64,000 bases of DNA, from positions 1 through 64,000 of the forward strand of contig CAYOBI010000006.1 in assembly GCA_964402325.1 (NCBI GenBank). Reading direction: 5' to 3'. Source of the DNA: Raineyella sp964402325. GTDB lineage: Bacteria > Actinomycetota > Actinomycetes > Propionibacteriales > Propionibacteriaceae. Positions 52,946 to 62,090 of this stretch are shown here, in pieces. The first letter of the stretch is position 1; every line of letters begins with the position of its first letter. The notes under the pieces were generated by a model. It saw nothing but the letters and a program-made list of their open reading frames with translations, was not told where the DNA came from and searched no databases. Both the position numbers and the translations under genes were made by a program.

Positions 52946-53728
52946 TCAGCTGCCTGCGGCAGCCTTGGCGACGGTGGCACCGAACTGGTCGGCCGCGGTC
53001 ATCGTGGACAGGTCGACGTTCTTGCCGTTGACCCGGACGGTCGGGGTGCCGGTCACCCCGTCCTTGGCGGCGGCGGTGTTCGTCCTGCTGGCGAAGCTCT
53101 TGTACTTGCCGGTGTCGTAGCACTGCTGGAACTGGGTCAGCTTGTCACCGGTGGTCCCCAGCTGGGTGGGCAGCTGGTTGCGCAGCAGGTCGTCGGTGTA
53201 GCCCTGCCCCTCCTGGGCCGGCTGGTTGTTGAAGACCAGCTGGTGGTAGGCGGCGTAGTCCCCGACCTCGGCGTAGCAGGCCGCCGCGTTCGCGGCCCGC
53301 ACCGACGCGTCGTTGCGCAGGTTGGTGTCCAGGAAGGTCATCGGCCGGTAGATCAACTGGTAGTCACCCTGCTGGGCGCCACCGAGGATGTACTGGCCGG
53401 CCGACCGCTCCAGCGACCCGCAGCCGGGGCACTGGTAGTCGAAGAACAGCTCGACGACCGGCTTGCCGTCGGCCTTGCCGGGGTTGACGATGATGCCGTT
53501 GCCCGCCGCTGTCGTGTTCGGCGGGACCGAGCCGTTCGCGGCCGGCTTCGAGCGCCCCTGAGCCCAGACCAGGCCGCCGATGACCAGGACGGCGACCGCG
53601 ACGACCGAGATGGCCGTGATGACGATCTTCCGGGTCCGGGCGCGCTTCGCCTCGGCCTCGGCCTGGGCGCGCAACTGGGCCCGGCGGTTGCTTGCGGGTG
53701 TGGGGCCTGCCGACTTGTTGCTGGTCAT
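52946..53728 (-). CDS. Membrane-anchored DsbA/thioredoxin-fold protein
   Basis: A 260-residue protein with a charged N-terminus, one membrane helix (about 34-57) and an extracytoplasmic thioredoxin-like domain. Its active site is DYQCPGC (Cys100 and Cys103), as in DsbA-like oxidases of actinobacteria. A second pair, in AAACYAEVGDY and QQCYDTGKYK, may form a structural disulfide. The cis-Pro region is GVTGTPTVRVNGK. GAAGGAAGG precedes the ATG at 53728. It follows a MauE-like gene on the same strand, an arrangement that suggests delivery or recycling of redox equivalents. Confidence 0.88.
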   Translation of the reverse strand: MTSNKSAGPTPASNRRAQLRAQAEAEAKRARTRKIVITAISVVAVAVLVIGGLVWAQGRSKPAANGSVPPNTTAAGNGIIVNPGKADGKPVVELFFDYQCPGCGSLERSAGQYILGGAQQGDYQLIYRPMTFLDTNLRNDASVRAANAAACYAEVGDYAAYHQLVFNNQPAQEGQGYTDDLLRNQLPTQLGTTGDKLTQFQQCYDTGKYKSFASRTNTAAAKDGVTGTPTVRVNGKNVDLSTMTAADQFGATVAKAAAGS

Positions 53729-53866
53729 CCAGGAGCCTTCCTTCACTGGTTGCTGGCGGTGATCGTGTCATGCGGCCGGTCCGATCCGGCGTCGCATCGT
53801 GCGGGGCGCCGGACTCCTCCGGATCGTACGGCCGGTCGGATCACCCGCCGGCCCGGTCTCAGCGGG

Positions 53867-54448
53867 TCAGGAGCGGGCGCCCGCCGCGTCGTCGTCCGCG
53901 TCCTCGGCGTCGTCGAGGACGACCGGGGCGACGGCGAACAGGCGGTCCTCCAGGGCGAACGGGGTGCGGGGCCGGACGACCAGGAAGACACCGAGAGCCA
54001 TCAGACCGAGGTCGCGGAGGATCTCCAGGCCGTACTTCGTCTGGTTGGCGGCGACCTGGCCGCCGCCGCCGAAGCAGCCGCAGTCGATGGTGAGGCCCCG
54101 GGCCCACGCCTGGGTGATCCCGACGATGAAGGCGAGCATGAACAGGCCGCCGACCAGGGCCGCCCACCGGGTGAACAGGCCGACGACGAGCAGCAGGCCG
54201 ACGATGATCTCCAGTGGCGGCAGCACATGACCGACCACGACGGCCACGTCGTACGGCAGGATCTGGTAGCCGCGGACGGCGAGCACGGACTGCTCGAGGT
54301 CGGTGACCTTGAGCGCGCCCGCGACCACCAGCACGCCGCCCAGCACGAGCCGGCACGCCACGCCGATCCAGTCGAGGACACGCGACCGGGTCGAACCGGT
54401 GTCCGACGCGGTGGTGGGCGCGGCGAGGGGGTGGGTCGCGGGGGTCAT
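53867..54448 (-). CDS. MauE/DoxX-like redox-associated membrane protein
   Basis: A 193-residue protein with four predicted membrane helices, similar to the MauE methylamine-utilisation family and to DoxX. Two cysteines (Cys123 and Cys125) occur in the conserved LTIDCGCFGGGG stretch between helices. Related proteins pair with thioredoxin-like partners to handle electrons across the membrane, and here the partner gene lies 138 bases downstream on the same strand. The C-terminus has an acidic tail (DDAEDADDDAAGARS). The ATG follows TAGACT by seven bases, so the mRNA is probably leaderless. Confidence 0.82.
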   Translation of the reverse strand: MTPATHPLAAPTTASDTGSTRSRVLDWIGVACRLVLGGVLVVAGALKVTDLEQSVLAVRGYQILPYDVAVVVGHVLPPLEIIVGLLLVVGLFTRWAALVGGLFMLAFIVGITQAWARGLTIDCGCFGGGGQVAANQTKYGLEILRDLGLMALGVFLVVRPRTPFALEDRLFAVAPVVLDDAEDADDDAAGARS

Positions 54449-54455
54449 GGTTGAA

Positions 54456-54461
54456 AGTCTA
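54456..54461 (-). promoter_or_regulatory. -10 box of the MauE-like gene (leaderless type)
   Basis: TAGACT on the minus strand, seven bases before the ATG at 54448. Confidence 0.5.
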
Positions 54462-54550
54462 ACGGGGGCCCGGACGGCCTCGACCGGGGCGGGTGCCGCT
54501 CGCGGCACGTACGCTCCCGTCCGGGGCACCGGCGGCCGGGCCCGCGCGTC

Positions 54551-54556
54551 TAGACT
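54551..54556 (+). promoter_or_regulatory. -10 box of folC
   Basis: TAGACT, ten bases before the folC ATG, giving at most a few untranslated bases. The same hexamer serves the divergent MauE-like gene 90 bases away. Confidence 0.45.
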
Positions 54557-54566
54557 TCGGGACGAT

Positions 54567-56081
54567 ATGTCTGAGATCACCCCTGACCCGACGGCCGCCC
54601 GCACCGGCGAGGCCGACCACCGCGCGCTGACCGCCGAACTCACCGCGCGGTGGCCCGAGCACCGGGTCGGCCCGTCCCTGGCCCGGATCGGCGCCCTCTG
54701 CGAACTGCTCGGCGACCCCCAGCATGCGATGCCGGTGATCCAGATCACCGGGACGAACGGTAAGGGCAGCACGGCGATCATGATCGACGCGCTGCTGCGC
54801 TCCGTGGGGCTGCGGACCGGCCGGTTCAGCTCCCCGCACCTCACCGACGTCCGGGAACGGATCAGCATCGACGGCGCCCCGATCAGCACCGAGCGCTTCC
54901 GCGCGGTCTGGGAGGACATCGCCCCGTACGTGGCGATGGTCGACGAGCAGCAGCTCGACGGCATCCCGATGACGTTCTTCGAGGTGATCACGGGCATGGC
55001 GTACGCCGCCTTCGCCGACGCACCGGTCGACGTGGCCGTCGTCGAGGTCGGGATGGGGGGCCGCTGGGACGCCACCTCGGTCGCCGACGCCACGGTCGCG
55101 GTGTTCACCCCGATCAGTTACGACCACATGCACCTCCTCGGCAACACCCTCACCGAGATCGCCACCGAGAAAGCGGGGATCATCAAGGAGGGGAGCCATG
55201 TGGTGACCGCCGGCCAGGACCTCGAGGCGGCGACCGTGCTGCTGCGCCGGGCCACCGAGACCGGGTCGCTGGTCTCCGCGGAGGGCGTCGACTTCGGCCT
55301 GATCGACCGGACGTCCGCCCTCGGCGGCCAGGTGATCGCGGTGAACGCCAGTTCCGGCCCGGTCCGCGACCTGCACCTTCCCCTCTACGGGGAGCACATG
55401 GCCCACAACGCCGCCCTGGCGATCGCGTCGGTCGAGACCTTCCTCGGGATGAAGGCACTCACCCCCGAGGTGATCCAGGACGGCTTCGACCAGGTCGTCG
55501 CTCCCGGGCGGATGGAGGTGGTGCGGACCTCGCCGACGATCGTGCTCGACTCCGCGCACAATCCGCACGGCGCCGCGGCGGTCGTCCGCACGATCCAGGA
55601 GGCGTTCACCTTCAGCCCGCTGATCGGCGTCTTTGCGGCGATGCGGGACAAGGACGTCCGCCAGGTGCTGGAGACCCTCGAGCCGGTGATGCACCAGATC
55701 GTCGTCACCACGGTCGCCGCCACCACCCGGGCCCTGGCCCCGGAGGAGCTCGGCGACCTCGCCCGCGAGGTCTTCGGCGGCGACCGGGTCCGGGTCGCGC
55801 CGACCATGGCCGAGGCCCTGGAACAGGCCATGCTGATCGCCGACACCCTGATGGCCGAGGGCGTCGACCCGCAGCTGCTGGCGGGGGAGGGCGACGTCCC
55901 GCCGACCCCGGGCATTCTGGTCACCGGCACGGTGATCGGGATCGGCGAGGCCCGTGGGATCCTCGTACCCGGGGAACGGGCCGCCGGCGAGAGCCGGAGC
56001 GCCGCCCGGGCGGCGACCACCGACGGTGCGGCCCAACTGGAGATCGGCACCACCGGCTGGGGCGCCGAAGGAGAGGACTGA
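54567..56081 (+). CDS. folC: Folylpolyglutamate synthase / dihydrofolate synthase
   Basis: Adds glutamate to dihydropteroate or folates. The 504-residue Mur-ligase-type enzyme has the ATP loop ITGTNGKGSTAIMIDALLRS, the omega-loop region RFSSPHLTDVRERISIDG and HDHMxLLG-like residues in ISYDHMHLLGNTLTEIATEK; LDSAHNPHGAAAVV lies in the C-terminal domain. It has a longer N- and C-terminus than enterobacterial FolC, as usual in actinobacteria. It is divergent from the MauE-like gene, and the DUF4233 gene starts one base after its stop. Confidence 0.94.
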   Translation: MSEITPDPTAARTGEADHRALTAELTARWPEHRVGPSLARIGALCELLGDPQHAMPVIQITGTNGKGSTAIMIDALLRSVGLRTGRFSSPHLTDVRERISIDGAPISTERFRAVWEDIAPYVAMVDEQQLDGIPMTFFEVITGMAYAAFADAPVDVAVVEVGMGGRWDATSVADATVAVFTPISYDHMHLLGNTLTEIATEKAGIIKEGSHVVTAGQDLEAATVLLRRATETGSLVSAEGVDFGLIDRTSALGGQVIAVNASSGPVRDLHLPLYGEHMAHNAALAIASVETFLGMKALTPEVIQDGFDQVVAPGRMEVVRTSPTIVLDSAHNPHGAAAVVRTIQEAFTFSPLIGVFAAMRDKDVRQVLETLEPVMHQIVVTTVAATTRALAPEELGDLAREVFGGDRVRVAPTMAEALEQAMLIADTLMAEGVDPQLLAGEGDVPPTPGILVTGTVIGIGEARGILVPGERAAGESRSAARAATTDGAAQLEIGTTGWGAEGED

Positions 56082-56082
56082 C

Positions 56083-56427
56083 GTGCTGCTCGGCAAGGAC
56101 AACCCGATGATGCGGGTGCTGCTGATGACCCTCTACTGCGAGGTGGTGGTCTTCGGTCTGTCCCTCGCGGTGATGATCATGGTCGACGGCGTACGCCCGG
56201 CCGTGGCCGGTGCCCTCGGCGGCCTGGCGGCGCTGCTCGCCCTGGTCGCGGGCGTGCTGCTCAAGCGCGGCGCATACGGACAGGTGCTCGGCTGGCTCAC
56301 CCAGGTGGTCGGTGTCGCCCTGGGCATCGCCAGCCCGATCATGTTCGTCGTGGGTGGCGTCTTCGCGGGCATCTACCTGGCCATGTTCATCCTCGGCCGC
56401 CGGATCGAGACGGGCCGTACGGCCTGA
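56083..56427 (+). CDS. DUF4233 membrane protein
   Basis: A 114-residue protein with four hydrophobic segments, matching the DUF4233 family that almost always follows folC in actinobacteria. It opens with LLGKDNPMMRVLLMTLYCEV and has a GGLAALLALVAGVLLKRGAY loop. Function is unknown. The GTG at 56083 is one base after the folC stop, with AAGGAG inside the folC end, so translation is coupled. Confidence 0.85.
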   Translation: MLLGKDNPMMRVLLMTLYCEVVVFGLSLAVMIMVDGVRPAVAGALGGLAALLALVAGVLLKRGAYGQVLGWLTQVVGVALGIASPIMFVVGGVFAGIYLAMFILGRRIETGRTA

Positions 56428-56549
56428 GCCGGGGGCCGGCGCCGGCGTTCCGTACGGCCTGCGTTCCGCACGGCGAGTCCCGTGTCACGGTCCGGTTTCG
56501 GTCGCCGCGGCCCGTCCCGGGGGCAGACGGAGGCGTTCACAGGGTCCGC

Positions 56550-56555
56550 TAGGGT
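56550..56555 (+). promoter_or_regulatory. -10 box of ndk (leaderless type)
   Basis: TAGGGT ends six bases before the ndk ATG, with no ribosome binding site between. Confidence 0.5.
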
Positions 56556-56561
56556 GGCGGT

Positions 56562-56996
56562 ATGACCGAAGCGCAGCGCACTCTCGTCCTGATCAAGCCT
56601 GACGCCGTCGCGCGGGGCCTCGTCGGAGCAATCCTGGCGCGGTACGAGAGCAAGTCGCTGCGGATCGTCGCGATGGAGCTGCGCACCATTGACGCCGCCC
56701 AGTCGGACGCCCACTACGCCGAGCACCTCGAGCGGGCCTTCTACCCCGGTCTGCGCGACTTCGTCACCTCCGGCCCGCTGGTCGCCCTCGTCCTCGAGGG
56801 TGACGCCGCGGTCGAGGCCGTCCGGGCCCTGAACGGGGCCACCGACGGCCGCAAGGCGGCTCCCGGCACCATCCGTGGTGACTGGTCGCTGTCCAACCAG
56901 GCCAACCTCGTGCACGGGTCCGACAGCCCTGACAGCGCCGCCCGCGAGATCGCCCTCTGGTTCCCCTCCCTGGCCTCCGGGCCGGGCGGTCAGTGA
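56562..56996 (+). CDS. ndk: Nucleoside diphosphate kinase
   Basis: Balances nucleoside triphosphate pools by phosphate transfer through a phospho-histidine. The 144-residue protein begins TLVLIKPDAVARGLVG and has the KAAPGTIRGDWSL loop; the active-site His is in ANLVHGSDSPDSA (about His118). Its stop overlaps the mrpA GTG start (GTGA), which is unusual because ndk in this locus is normally followed by mreB-type or other genes. Confidence 0.95.
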   Translation: MTEAQRTLVLIKPDAVARGLVGAILARYESKSLRIVAMELRTIDAAQSDAHYAEHLERAFYPGLRDFVTSGPLVALVLEGDAAVEAVRALNGATDGRKAAPGTIRGDWSLSNQANLVHGSDSPDSAAREIALWFPSLASGPGGQ

Positions 56997-59995
56997 CTGG
57001 CCTGATCGCCGTCCACTTCGGGCTGGCGATCCTGGCTCCAGGCTTCAGTCGGCTGCTCGGCCGGCGCGTCTTCCTGCTGTTCGCGCTCGCCCCCGCTGCC
57101 GCCGCCGCGTGGTTGGCCACCCTGTACCCGACGATCGTCGAGGGCGGGGCGTACGTCGTCCACCAGCCGTGGGTGCCCGGGATCGGGCTCACCTTCGACC
57201 TGCGGATCGGGCTGCTGCAGTGGGTCCTCGGCCTGGTGGTCAGCGTCGTCGGGTCGCTGGTGCTGTTCTACTGCCGCTGGTACTTCGCCGGCGGACCGCC
57301 ACAGCCGAGGGTGGCCGGTCTGCTGGTGGCTTTCGCCGGGTCGATGCTCGGCCTGGTCAGCGCCGACAACCTGCTCTACCTGTACGTCTTCTGGGAGCTC
57401 ACCACCGTCTTCTCCTACCTGCTGGTCGGGCACAACCCGCTGCGCGCCGCCAACCGCGGCGCCGCGCTGACCGCCCTGCTGGTGACGAGCTTCGGCGGCC
57501 TGGCGATGCTCGCCGGCCTGCTGATGCTGGGCTCGGCGGCGCACAGCTACTCGCTGGCCGCGGTGGTCGAGGCGGCGCCGCGCGGTGCCGTCGTGGTCGG
57601 TGCCGTGGTGCTGGTGCTGGTCGGTGCACTGACCAAGTCCGCCCAGGTGCCGTTCCACTTCTGGCTCCCCGGGGCGATGGCCGCCCCCACCCCGGTCTCG
57701 GCCTACCTGCACTCGGCGGCCATGGTGAAGGCCGGAGTCTACCTGCTTGCCCTGCTCGCGCCGGGCTTCGCCGGGGTGCCGGGCTGGCGCCCGATCGTGA
57801 TGACGGTCGGCGCGGTGACGATGGTGCTGGGTGGCTACCGGGCGTTGCGCCAGCACGACATCAAGCTGCTGCTGGCGTACGGCACCGTCTCCCAGCTCGG
57901 CTTCCTGATCGTGCTGCTCGGCTCGGGCACCCGGGCCGGGGCCGTCGCCGGACTGGCGATGCTCGTCGCGCACGCGATCTTCAAGTCCACGTTGTTCCTC
58001 ACCGTCGGCATCGTCGACCGCTCCACCGGCACCCGCGACCTGCGCGAGCTGTCCGCGGTGGGACGCCAACTGCCCTGGCTGGCGACGGCGGCCACGCTCG
58101 CCGGGATGGCGATGGCCGGCCTGCCGCCCACCGCCGGTTTCCTCGCCAAGGAGGCTGCCTTCGAGGCGGTGGTCAACTGGGTGGTCGACCCGCTCTCCGA
58201 CGGCACCGGCATGCTGCCCGGCCCTTCGATCGCGATGGCCGCGCTCCTGGTCGTCGGGTCGGTCCTCACCGTGGCCTACACGCTGCGGTTCCTCTGGGGG
58301 GCGTTCGCCACCAAGCCCACGGTGCCCAAGCCGACCGTCGTCCGGACCGTGCCGGCCGGCTTCGCCGCCGCGCCGCTGCTGCTGGGCGCGGTGACCGTCG
58401 TCCTCGGTGCGCTGGGCCCGGAATGGACCGGGATCATCATGCCGTACGGCGAGACGCTGCCGGTCGGCAAGGAGTCCCACGGCCTGTCCCTGTGGGGCGG
58501 GCTCACCCCGGCCCTCGCCCTGTCGGTGTCCGTCTGGGTGCTCGGTGGCCTGATGTTCGTCCTGCGGGACCGGGTCGCCGCGTTGCAGGAGACGATGCCG
58601 ACCGTCCCGCCGGCGGACCAGACCTTTCATCGCTTCATCCGCTGGCTCGACCGGGCGGCGGTCGACGTCACCGCGAGGGTCCAGCCGGGCTCCCTGCCGC
58701 TCTACCTGGCCGCCATCCTGGGCATGCTGGTGCTGTTCACCGGCACCGCGGTCTTCACCCAGACCGGTCTCGGCAACGGCGTACGACTCTGGGACACCCC
58801 GGTGCAGGCGGTCATCGGCGCGGTGATGTGCGTCGCCGCCTGGCTCGCCGCCAACTCCCGAGGCCGGCTCAAGGCGGTCATCCTGGTCGGGGTGACCGGC
58901 TACGGCCTGGCGCTGCTGTTCCTCATCCACGGGGCACCGGACCTGGCGCTGACCCAGGTGCTGACCGAGACCGTGTCGATCGTGGTCTTCGTCCTGGTCC
59001 TGCGCAAGCTGCCGAAGTACTTCACCGACCGCCCGCTGACCTCGATGCGATGGTGGCGGATCGTGCTGGCCGTCGCGGTCGCCTGCACCGTCGTCGGCGC
59101 CGTCCTGGTCGCCTCGACCGCTCGGGTCGCCGAGCCGGTGTCCACCGAGTTCTACACCCAGGCCTGGGAGATCGGGCACGGCACCAACATCGTCAACGTC
59201 ACCCTCGTCGACACCCGCGCCTGGGACACCTTCGGGGAGATCTCGGTGCTGCTGATCGCCGCGACCGGCGTCGCCTCGCTGATCTTCATCCGGGCGCGGT
59301 ACAGCCTGCGGAGCCCGGCCCCGACCCGGGCCCCCGCCGATCGCGGGTCCGCCGGCGCCGAGGGCCGGGAGACCCGTGCCTACAGCTGGCTGCGCGGCGG
59401 CCAGGCGCTGTCTCCGCTGCGGCGCTCGCTGGTGATGGAGGTCGTCACCCGGCTGCTGTTCCCGGTGATGATGATCACCTCCGTCTACGTCCTGATGGCC
59501 GGCCACAACCACCCCGGCGGTGGCTTCGCCGGCGGCCTGATCGCCGGACTGGCCCTGGTCCTGCGCTACCTCGCCGGGGGTCGTCACGAGCTCGACGACG
59601 CCGCCCCCGTCGACGCCGGCGCGGTGCTGGGCTCGGGCATGGTCGTCGCCGTCGGCTCGGCGGTCGCTCCGCTGGCGTTCGGCGGCGCGGTGCTCCAGTC
59701 GTACGCGCTGGACATCCACCTGCCGTTCCTCGCCGAGCTGCACGCCTTCGGGCGGGCCTGGCCGCTGCTGGGCGACATCCACGTGGTGACCTCGGTGTTC
59801 TTCGACATCGGCGTCTACCTGGTGGTGATCGGGCTGCTGCTCGACATCGCCCGGTCGCTGGGCGCCGGGATCGACGTCCAGACCGAACAGGACCGGGCCC
59901 CGCACCCGGCCGAGGGCGGCGGCGTCCGGGGTGGTCGCAGCGCGCTGCGGCTGCCGGCCCGCCCGTTCGAGGAGCCCCAGGAGACGGAGGTCTGA
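56993..59995 (+). CDS. mrpA: Mrp-type cation/proton antiporter subunit A (fused A/B)
   Basis: Largest subunit of the multisubunit Na+/H+ (or K+/H+) antiporter, related to complex I subunit NuoL. The 1000-residue membrane protein has the proton-pumping core at about 100-420, with Lys and His in LTKSAQVPFHFWLPGAMAAP. A DUF4040/MbhD part lies near 620-690 (HGAPDLALTQVLTETVSI). A C-terminal MnhB-like domain from about 815 includes AGHNHPGGGFAGGLIAG. The B subunit is therefore fused here and no separate mrpB exists. It starts in the ndk stop and overlaps mrpC by one base. Confidence 0.92.
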   Translation: MTGLIAVHFGLAILAPGFSRLLGRRVFLLFALAPAAAAAWLATLYPTIVEGGAYVVHQPWVPGIGLTFDLRIGLLQWVLGLVVSVVGSLVLFYCRWYFAGGPPQPRVAGLLVAFAGSMLGLVSADNLLYLYVFWELTTVFSYLLVGHNPLRAANRGAALTALLVTSFGGLAMLAGLLMLGSAAHSYSLAAVVEAAPRGAVVVGAVVLVLVGALTKSAQVPFHFWLPGAMAAPTPVSAYLHSAAMVKAGVYLLALLAPGFAGVPGWRPIVMTVGAVTMVLGGYRALRQHDIKLLLAYGTVSQLGFLIVLLGSGTRAGAVAGLAMLVAHAIFKSTLFLTVGIVDRSTGTRDLRELSAVGRQLPWLATAATLAGMAMAGLPPTAGFLAKEAAFEAVVNWVVDPLSDGTGMLPGPSIAMAALLVVGSVLTVAYTLRFLWGAFATKPTVPKPTVVRTVPAGFAAAPLLLGAVTVVLGALGPEWTGIIMPYGETLPVGKESHGLSLWGGLTPALALSVSVWVLGGLMFVLRDRVAALQETMPTVPPADQTFHRFIRWLDRAAVDVTARVQPGSLPLYLAAILGMLVLFTGTAVFTQTGLGNGVRLWDTPVQAVIGAVMCVAAWLAANSRGRLKAVILVGVTGYGLALLFLIHGAPDLALTQVLTETVSIVVFVLVLRKLPKYFTDRPLTSMRWWRIVLAVAVACTVVGAVLVASTARVAEPVSTEFYTQAWEIGHGTNIVNVTLVDTRAWDTFGEISVLLIAATGVASLIFIRARYSLRSPAPTRAPADRGSAGAEGRETRAYSWLRGGQALSPLRRSLVMEVVTRLLFPVMMITSVYVLMAGHNHPGGGFAGGLIAGLALVLRYLAGGRHELDDAAPVDAGAVLGSGMVVAVGSAVAPLAFGGAVLQSYALDIHLPFLAELHAFGRAWPLLGDIHVVTSVFFDIGVYLVVIGLLLDIARSLGAGIDVQTEQDRAPHPAEGGGVRGGRSALRLPARPFEEPQETEV

Positions 59996-60573
59996 TGGAA
60001 CCCAACGTCACGCTCCTCCTCGTCGCCGGCTTCCTGATCGCCTGTGGCGTCTACCTGTTCCTCGAGCGGTCCCTGACCCGGATCCTGATCGGCATCCTGC
60101 TCGCCTCCAACGGCGTCAACCTGCTCTACCCGATCATCGCCGGGCCGGCCCGGCTGCCCGCTTTCATCGGCGTCAACCCGCGCGACCGGATCACCGACCC
60201 GCTGCCCCAGGCGATGGTGCTCACCTCGATCGTCATCACCCTGGCGACCACCGCGTTCCTGCTCACCATGGCCTACCGGGCGTTCCAGGTGAACGGCCAC
60301 GACGAGGTCCAGGACGACATCGAGGACGCCGTCATCCGCCGGCTCGCCCTGCTCGACGAGGCCTCCGAGTCGTACGACGCCGGGGCCGCCACCGGTGAAC
60401 CCGGCGAGGAGGCCGGCAGTGACCTGGTCGGCGATCGACCGGCACCGGTGACCGTGCCCGCAGCACCGGTGGCCGGACCCGCGGATCCCGAGCCCGGACC
60501 CGTACCGACGACGACCGCGGAGCAGCCGGACGCCACGAAGGAGCCGGACACCACGAAGGAGGGGGAGCGATGA
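59995..60573 (+). CDS. mrpC: Mrp antiporter subunit C
   Basis: NuoK-like subunit with three membrane helices in its first 100 residues (LLLVAGFLIACGVYLFLERS, LTRILIGILLASNGVNLLYP). The conserved DRITDPLPQAMVLTSIVI stretch follows. At 192 residues it is longer than the usual 110-120; the extra C-terminal 85 residues are hydrophilic, Pro/Glu/Thr-rich and end in short repeats (ATKEPDTTKEGE). The ATG overlaps the mrpA stop by one base and its end overlaps mrpD by four. Confidence 0.92.
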   Translation: MEPNVTLLLVAGFLIACGVYLFLERSLTRILIGILLASNGVNLLYPIIAGPARLPAFIGVNPRDRITDPLPQAMVLTSIVITLATTAFLLTMAYRAFQVNGHDEVQDDIEDAVIRRLALLDEASESYDAGAATGEPGEEAGSDLVGDRPAPVTVPAAPVAGPADPEPGPVPTTTAEQPDATKEPDTTKEGER

Positions 60574-62090
60574 CCTGGCTGGTGCCGATGCCGATCCTGC
60601 TGGCCCTCTTCGGGGCCGGCCTGACACTGATCCTGGGCCGGCGACCGAACGCCCAACGTGTCGTGTCGGTCACCGTCCTGACCGCGATCGTGGCCGTCTC
60701 CGCCGTCCTGCTGTACCTCGCCGACCGCAAGGGCACCCAGGTGGTCTGGATCGCCGGCTGGCCCGCCCCCCAGGGCATCTCGCTGGTCGCCGACCGGCTG
60801 TCCACCCTGCTGCTGCTGGTGTCGTCGGTGATCTGCCTGCTCGTGCTGCTCTTCTCGCTGGGGCAGGAGGAGGAGCAGCGCCGGCGCGAGACGCCGATCT
60901 CGATCTTCCACCCGACCTTCCTGGCCCTGACCGCCGGCGTGTCGAACGCGTTCCTCACCGGCGACCTGTTCAACCTGTACGTCGGCTTCGAGATGCTCCT
61001 GTTCGCCTCCTTCGTGCTGCTGACCCTCGGCGGCACCGGGGACCGGATCCGGGCCGGCACCACGTACGTCGTGGTGTCGCTGGTGAGTTCGTTGCTCTTC
61101 CTGGTGGCGCTGGCCGCCGTGTACGCCGCGACGGGCACCGTCAACATGGCCCAGGCCGGCGTCCGGCTGGCGGAGCTGCCGTCCGGGGTGCAGCAGGTCA
61201 TCCACCTGCTGCTGATCACGGTGTTCGGGATCAAGGCGGCGATCTTCCCGCTGTCCGCCTGGCTGCCGGACTCGTACCCGACCGCGCCCGCCCCGGTCAC
61301 CGCGGTCTTCGCCGGCCTGCTGACCAAGGTCGGCGTGTACGCGATGATCCGGACCCAGACGGTGCTGTTCCCCGACAACTCCCTGGGCATGCCGATGATG
61401 GTGATCGGTGTCCTCACCATGGTCCTCGGCATCCTGGGCGCGATCGCCCAGGGCGAGATCAAGCGCATGCTCTCGTTCACCCTGGTCAGCCACATCGGCT
61501 ACATGGTGTTCGGCATCGCGCTGGCCACCGACGCCGGCCTGTCCGGCGCGATCTTCTACACGGCCCACCACATCCTGGTCCAGACCGCGCTGTTCCTCGT
61601 CGCCGGCCTGATCGAACGCCGGGGCGGGTCGACCTCGTTGAACGAACTGGGCGGGCTGGCCTCGGCGTCGCCGGTCCTCGGCGCCCTGTTCCTCGTCCCG
61701 GCGCTCAACCTGGCCGGGATCCCGCCGCTGTCCGGCTTCATCGGCAAGGTGGGGCTGCTCCGGGCCGGCGTCGACGCCCACGACTGGCTCGCCGGCGTCG
61801 GCGTCGGGGCGGTGCTGCTGACCAGCCTGCTCACCCTTTTCGCCGTGGCGAAGATCTGGAACCGCGCGTTCTGGCAGGCGATGCCCCTGGTCGAGAACGA
61901 GGACGGCAAGATGGTCGAGGCCGGCCTGCCGCTGCAGCCCTCGATGGCCGCCGTGGCCGGCGCCCTGGTCGCGGTGAGCCTGGCCCTGACCGTCGTCGGC
62001 GGCCCGCTGTTCGGCTTCACCGACCGTGCCGCGCACGACGCCCGCAGCGGCGCGTACACCGTGGCCGTGCTGCCGGAGGGGGTCCGATGA
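60570..62090 (+). CDS. mrpD: Mrp antiporter subunit D
   Basis: A 506-residue NuoN/NuoM-like membrane subunit with a proton channel. Conserved Lys and Glu residues are seen in NLYVGFEMLLFASFVLLTLG, FGIKAAIFPLSAWLPDSYPT and GEIKRMLSFTLVSHIGYM. Length matches the family. It overlaps mrpC and mrpE by four bases each, so the operon is tightly coupled. Confidence 0.94.
   Translation: MTWLVPMPILLALFGAGLTLILGRRPNAQRVVSVTVLTAIVAVSAVLLYLADRKGTQVVWIAGWPAPQGISLVADRLSTLLLLVSSVICLLVLLFSLGQEEEQRRRETPISIFHPTFLALTAGVSNAFLTGDLFNLYVGFEMLLFASFVLLTLGGTGDRIRAGTTYVVVSLVSSLLFLVALAAVYAATGTVNMAQAGVRLAELPSGVQQVIHLLLITVFGIKAAIFPLSAWLPDSYPTAPAPVTAVFAGLLTKVGVYAMIRTQTVLFPDNSLGMPMMVIGVLTMVLGILGAIAQGEIKRMLSFTLVSHIGYMVFGIALATDAGLSGAIFYTAHHILVQTALFLVAGLIERRGGSTSLNELGGLASASPVLGALFLVPALNLAGIPPLSGFIGKVGLLRAGVDAHDWLAGVGVGAVLLTSLLTLFAVAKIWNRAFWQAMPLVENEDGKMVEAGLPLQPSMAAVAGALVAVSLALTVVGGPLFGFTDRAAHDARSGAYTVAVLPEGVR

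Noticed and set aside
50526..53120. Plus-strand open frame of 864 codons opposite valS
   Set aside because: Antisense shadow of valyl-tRNA synthetase.
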